From JACVRW01 sp963812915 (lineage in GTDB: Bacteria > Actinomycetota > Thermoleophilia > Solirubrobacterales > Thermoleophilaceae): a stretch of 64,000 nucleotides of DNA. Below, one piece after another: positions 59,917-64,000 of the stretch. Location: assembly GCA_963812915.1 (NCBI GenBank), contig CAWEXB010000008.1, positions 62,001-126,000 of the forward strand. Reading direction: 5' to 3'. The number at the start of each line of letters is the position of its first letter. Position 1 is the first letter of the stretch. A model generated the notes under the pieces. That model ran no database searches and had not been told where the DNA came from. It was given only the letters and a program-made list of their open reading frames with translations. The position numbers and the translations under genes were made by a program.

Positions 59917-61923
59917 TCAGGCGCTCGCCTCGGCCTCGGCCTCGGTGAGCTCGTGGCGCAGGGCCTTGATCTCGTCGCGCAGCTTCGCGGCGTACTCGAA
60001 GCGGAGGTCGTCGGCGGCGGCGAGCATCTCCTCTTCGAGCTCGACGATCGTCCGTCGGATCTCCTCCGCGGACATGCCCTCCGTGTCGCGCCGGCGCCGG
60101 CCGCGTCCCGTCGGCACCTTCGACTCCATCATGAGGAAGTCGGTTATGTCCGAGATGCCCTTCTGGATCGTGGCCGGCGTTATGCCGTGTTCCTCGTTGT
60201 AGTCGACCTGGATCGCGCGGCGGCGGTTCGTCTCCCCGATCGCGCTGCGCATGGCGGCCGTCTCCTTGTCGGCGTACATGATCACGGTGCCGCGCACGTT
60301 GCGAGCCGCGCGCCCGATCGTCTGGATCAGTGACGTCTCGCCGCGAAGGAAGCCCTCCTTGTCGGCGTCGAGGATCGCCACGAGGGAGACCTCGGGCAGG
60401 TCGAGCCCCTCGCGCAGCAGGTTCACGCCGACCAGGACGTCGAACTCGCCGAGGCGCAGCTCGCGGATGATCTGGATCCGCTCGAGGGTGTCGATCTCCG
60501 AGTGCAGGTAGCGAACCTTGAAGCCGTACTCGAGCAGGTAGTCGGTCAGGTCCTCGGCCATCTTCTTGGTCAGCGTCGTGACCAGGGTGCGCTCCTCCGC
60601 CTCCACGCGCGCGCGGATCTCCTCCATCAGGTCGTCGATCTGGTTGCGCGTCTCCCGCACGTCCACCCCGGGGTCGACGACCCCGGTGGGGCGAACGATC
60701 TGCTGGACGATGCGACTGGAGTGTCCCTGCTCGAACTCGCCGGGCGTCGCCGACACGAACACGATCTGCGGCGTGTGCTGGAGGAACTCGTCGAAGGTCT
60801 GGGGCCTGTTGTCGAGCGCGCTCGGCAGGCGGAAGCCGTATTCGACCAGCGTCTGCTTGCGGGAACGGTCGCCCTCGTACATTCCGCCGATCTGGGGCAC
60901 GGTCTGATGCGACTCGTCGATGAAGCAGACGAAGTCCTCGGGGAAGAAGTCGAGCAGGCAGTAGGGGCGCTCACCCGGCGCCCGGCCGTCGAGGATGCGC
61001 GAGTAGTTCTCGATCCCGTTGCAGAAGCCGAGCTCCCGCAGCATCTCCATGTCGAACTGCGTGCGCTGGCGCAGGCGGTGTGACTCGAGCAGCTTGCCCT
61101 GCCGCTCAAGCTCCTTGGTCTGGGCCTCGAGCTCGTCGCGAATCTCGCCGAGGGCACGCTCGATCGTGGGCCGGTCGGTGGCGTAGTGCGTGGCGGGCCA
61201 GATGCCGACGTGCTCGCGCTCCTCGAGGATCTCGCCGGTGAGCGGGTCGAAGTGCTGGATCTGCTCGACCTCGTCTCCGAAGAAGATCGCCCGGTAGGCG
61301 GACTCGGCGTAGGCGGGGAAGACCTCGAGCGTCTCCCCCTTGACGCGGAACGTGCCGCGACTCAAGGCCGAATCGTTGCGCGTGTACATGTTGTCCACGA
61401 GCTTGCGGAGTACTTCGTCGCGGTCGGTCATGTCGCCGCGCTTCAGCAGGACCACCTGAGCGTCGTACTTGTCCGGCGAGCCCAGCCCGAAGATGCAGGA
61501 CACCGACGCCACCACGATCACGTCGCGGCGGGCAAACAGCGCGCTCGTCGCCGAGTGGCGCAGGCGGTCTATCTCCTCGTTGATCGAGGAGTCCTTCTCG
61601 ATGTAGAGGTCCTGCGCCGGGACGTACGCCTCGGGCTGGTAGTAGTCGTAGTAGGAGACGAAGTACTCGACGGCGCTCTGAGGGAAGAACTCGCGGAACT
61701 CGTTGCAGAGCTGGGCGGCCAGCGTCTTGTTGTGGGCGATCACGAGCGCCGGCCGCTGGACCTGCTCGATCGCGAACGCCATCGTCGCCGTCTTCCCCGA
61801 GCCCGTTACGCCGAGCAGCGTCTGGAAGCGGTCGCCGTCGACGATCCCGCCGGCCAGCTCGGTGCGAGCCTGGGCCTGGTCGGCGACGGGCCTGTAGGCC
61901 TGGTTGACCTGAAACTCGGGCAC
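59917..61923 (-). CDS. uvrB: Excinuclease ABC subunit B
   Basis: 668 residues. LLGVTGSGKTATMAFAIEQ (Walker A), the beta-hairpin YYDYYQPEAYVP, DEVEQIQHFDPLTG, CFIDESHQTVPQIGGMYEGDRSRK (DESH helicase box), LVGVNLLREGLDLPEVSLVAILDADKEGFLR and the C-terminal UVR helix (IVELEEEMLAAADDLRFEYAAKLRDEI). It verifies damage and loads UvrC. Start GTG at 61923. Confidence 0.97.
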   Translation of the reverse strand: MPEFQVNQAYRPVADQAQARTELAGGIVDGDRFQTLLGVTGSGKTATMAFAIEQVQRPALVIAHNKTLAAQLCNEFREFFPQSAVEYFVSYYDYYQPEAYVPAQDLYIEKDSSINEEIDRLRHSATSALFARRDVIVVASVSCIFGLGSPDKYDAQVVLLKRGDMTDRDEVLRKLVDNMYTRNDSALSRGTFRVKGETLEVFPAYAESAYRAIFFGDEVEQIQHFDPLTGEILEEREHVGIWPATHYATDRPTIERALGEIRDELEAQTKELERQGKLLESHRLRQRTQFDMEMLRELGFCNGIENYSRILDGRAPGERPYCLLDFFPEDFVCFIDESHQTVPQIGGMYEGDRSRKQTLVEYGFRLPSALDNRPQTFDEFLQHTPQIVFVSATPGEFEQGHSSRIVQQIVRPTGVVDPGVDVRETRNQIDDLMEEIRARVEAEERTLVTTLTKKMAEDLTDYLLEYGFKVRYLHSEIDTLERIQIIRELRLGEFDVLVGVNLLREGLDLPEVSLVAILDADKEGFLRGETSLIQTIGRAARNVRGTVIMYADKETAAMRSAIGETNRRRAIQVDYNEEHGITPATIQKGISDITDFLMMESKVPTGRGRRRRDTEGMSAEEIRRTIVELEEEMLAAADDLRFEYAAKLRDEIKALRHELTEAEAEASA

Positions 61924-61980
61924 GACCCATAGACGTTAGCGACGTGCCCGGACGGAACGGTGCCTCTGCTTAGCCATGCC

Positions 61981-62259
61981 TCAGCGGTCCCGAGCGTCCC
62001 TCGTGATCTCGACCACGATGTGGCCGGCCAGGACCCTCGTGGCGCTCATGACCGCGCAGCGCTCGCCGCCGGACTCGCGGATCACGGGAGCCGACTCGCC
62101 CGTCACGGCCGACTCGTCCACCGAAGCGATGCCCTCGATCACGGTGCCGTCGCCGGGAATCACCTCACCGGCGTCGACCACCACGACGTCGCGGCGGCGA
62201 AGCTCGGAGGCCAGCTTCTCGCCGCCGTTCCGCAGCCGAGCGAGGGTCTCCGGGGGCAT
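61981..62259 (-). pseudogene. kdpB remnant (actuator domain of K+-transporting ATPase)
   Basis: 92 codons. ASELRRRDVVVVDAGEVIPGDG and VIEGIASVDESAVTGESAPVIRESGG are the actuator-domain sequence of KdpB, including the TGES phosphatase loop. The membrane, phosphorylation (DKTGT) and nucleotide domains are absent, and no kdpA or kdpC is near. KdpB normally has ~680 residues. This is a relic of a lost Kdp system or of a transferred fragment. Confidence 0.8.
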
Positions 62260-62330
62260 GGCGCGCTAAATCGTATTGCCGGGTGTCGAGATCCGCCGCT
62301 CGCGGGGCGCGCCCTACCATCGACGGCGGC

Positions 62331-64000
62331 ATGGCAGTCGTGATCGCAGCAGGGCTCGACAAGGACGTGGCCGGCACGCCGCTGTTCCGGGGCGTGTCGT
62401 TCAAGCTCGAGCGCGGCGACCGGATGACGCTCGCCGGGCGCAACGGCGCCGGTAAAACCACGCTGCTGCGGATGCTGGTCGGCGAGACCTCAGTCGACGC
62501 CGGCGAGCTCGCGTTCGAAAAGGGAGCACGACTGGCGCTCCACGACCAACGCCCGCCGCGCGACCGGGACCTCACACTGCGCGAGTACGTGCTGGCGGGC
62601 TGCGCCGAGCTTGTGGCTCTGGAAGAGCGACTGCGCAGCTCCGAGGCCGAGATGGCGGAACGCCCGCACGACGCCCAGCTTCTCGACCGCTACGCGCGCG
62701 ACCAGGCTCGCCTCGAGCACGCGGGCGGCTGGAACTGGCGCGAGCGCGCCCTCACTCCGCTCCACCGCCTGGGGTTCGCGGACGTCGATCTCGACCGCGG
62801 CCTCGACACGTTTTCGGGTGGCGAGCTTACGCGGGCCTCACTCGCCCGAACCCTCGCGGCCGACCCGGATCTGCTCCTGCTCGACGAGCCGACCAACCAC
62901 CTGGACATAGCGTCGCTCGAGTGGCTCGAGGGTTACCTGACCGGCCTCGACGCGGCCGTGATCCTGGTCGCCCACGACCGCTGGTTCCTGGAGGCCGTCG
63001 GCACCTCGGTGCTCGAGCTCGAGGCCGGTCGCGGGCGCTTCTTCCCCGGCCCGTGGCACGCGTGGCGCCGCGAGACCGCGGCGCGCGAGATCCAGCTCGG
63101 CAAGGCGATCGATAAGCAGGAGCGCGAGCTGGCGCGCATGGAGCGCTTCATCGAGCGTTTCCGTTACAAGGCGACGAAGGCGCGCCAGGTGCAGTCCCGC
63201 GTCAAGCGGATCGAGAAGGTGGAGCGCATCGAGCGCGATCCGCGCGACACCCGTTCGCTCGGGTTCAGCTTCGGCGCCGCCGAGCGCACGGGGCGAGTTG
63301 TGCTCGAGCTCGAGGACGGACGCCTCGAGGTGCCCGGCCGGACGCTGTTGGAGGATGGCGAGCTGTGGCTCGAGCGTGGCGAGCACGTCTCGCTGGTGGG
63401 CCCGAACGGCGCCGGGAAGACCACCCTGATCGACGCCCTCGCCGGCCGCCGCACGATCGAGGGCGGACGGCTTCGCACCGGCCACAACGTCACGATCGGG
63501 TATCCTCTCCCAGCACGCCGACGAGCTGGGCACGCGCGGAACCGCGCTCGAGGCCGCGCAGCGGGCGACCCGCCTCACGCCCAACAAGGCGCGGGCCCTG
63601 CTCGGTCGCTTCCTCTTCAGCGGCGCCGAGGCCGAGAAGCCCCTGGACGGGCTGTCGGGCGGCGAGCGGCGGCGCCTGTCGCTGGCGATCCTGGTCGCAT
63701 CCGGGGCGAATGTGCTGATCCTCGACGAGCCCACCAACCATCTCGACCTCGACGCCCGCGAGGCCCTCGAGGACGCGCTCCGCGCCTTCGACGGAGCGGT
63801 GCTGCTCGTCTCGCACGACCGAGCCCTGCTCGACGCCGTGGGCAGCCGCACCTTCGCCTTCGAGGACGGCCGGCTGCGCGCCTACGAGGGTGGCTGGGCG
63901 GAGTACGCGCGAGTGCGCGAGGAGCGCCGCGAGGCGGAGGCGGCGAGCGCTGCGGCCGCCAAGCAGGAGCGCCGAGCCGGGTCGGCTCGCAGCGAGCGCA
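62331..64000 (+). pseudogene. ABC-F family ATPase, frameshifted and cut by window edge
   Basis: Two ABC domains without membrane segments. First: GRNGAGKTTLLRML, FSGGELTRASLARTLA, LLLLDEPTNHLD; then the linker helix pair (RMERFIERFRYKATKARQVQSR); second: GPNGAGKTTLIDALAG, then in the next frame LSGGERRRLSLAIL and LILDEPTNHLD. The shift is at 63501-63505, where TATCCTC should be TATCTC for the usual IGYLSQ. Removing one C restores the protein. ABC-F proteins act on ribosomes or in resistance. The 3' end is outside the window. Confidence 0.85.

Overview
The window is 64 kb of very GC-rich actinobacterial DNA with dense, mostly short operons. Three secreted proteins (52231-55819) carry the N-terminal signal SPAMVVALxALxxxLGG and NN-x-[VI]-xxxD[VIL] decapeptide repeats that I associate with Thermoleophilia (Solirubrobacterales/Gaiellales). 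The chromosomal gene content (uvrA/uvrB, tsaBDE, rex, panBC, hppA) agrees. This is a chromosome segment, not a plasmid or prophage. Lineage is an inference. About a dozen genes have a TAnnnT box ending 6-7 nt before the start codon, so leaderless transcription looks common.

Layout. 0-9 kb: truncated aldehyde dehydrogenase, RibD-like reductase, a DUF899 remnant, DUF2182 and CAP proteins, nitronate monooxygenase, SoxR with a diverging SoxR-box-controlled MBL-fold gene, SDR, LysE exporter, M23 peptidase. 9-12.6 kb: a translationally coupled gluzincin metallopeptidase plus MBL-fold hydrolase of unknown function, the best candidate for an undescribed system. 12.8-17.9 kb: orphan histidine kinase, DUF899, ferritin-like protein, LysM transglycosylase, B3/4 and MmcQ proteins. 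17.9-21.8 kb: 5-oxoprolinase-like locus with its own biotin carboxylase and biotin carrier; pxpB has a large internal deletion. 21.8-26.9 kb: VOC/MerR pair and a heterodimeric ABC exporter. 26.9-27.4 kb: a graveyard of gene ends (cupredoxin, tRNA 3' end, HNH) beside an intact tRNA-Gln. 27.4-34.8 kb: DUF2236, ferredoxin reductase, two RCK/TrkA proteins and two APC permeases fused to Usp-like domains. 34.8-41.5 kb: peroxiredoxin, DivIVA-like protein, H+-pyrophosphatase, and a glutaredoxin-rex-GCS2 ligase-DUF1844-mtnP operon. 41.6-47.6 kb: VOC, ArsR/SRPBCC pair, the tsaE-tsaB-rimI-tsaD operon, DUF1697/MarR/DUF3224. 47.6-55.8 kb: a nested inverted repeat, PAP2, type IV UDG, pantothenate genes, and the repeat-protein family. 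55.8-64 kb: uvrA and uvrB separated by a coiled-coil protein, a kdpB remnant, and two genes (VOC, ABC-F) each broken by one extra C.

Themes. Redox and thiol sensing recurs (SoxR, Rex, glutaredoxin, peroxiredoxin, a MarR with four C-terminal cysteines). Potassium handling seems to rest on RCK/APC-Usp genes while kdpB is decayed. The frameshifts could be real decay or base-insertion errors in the assembly.
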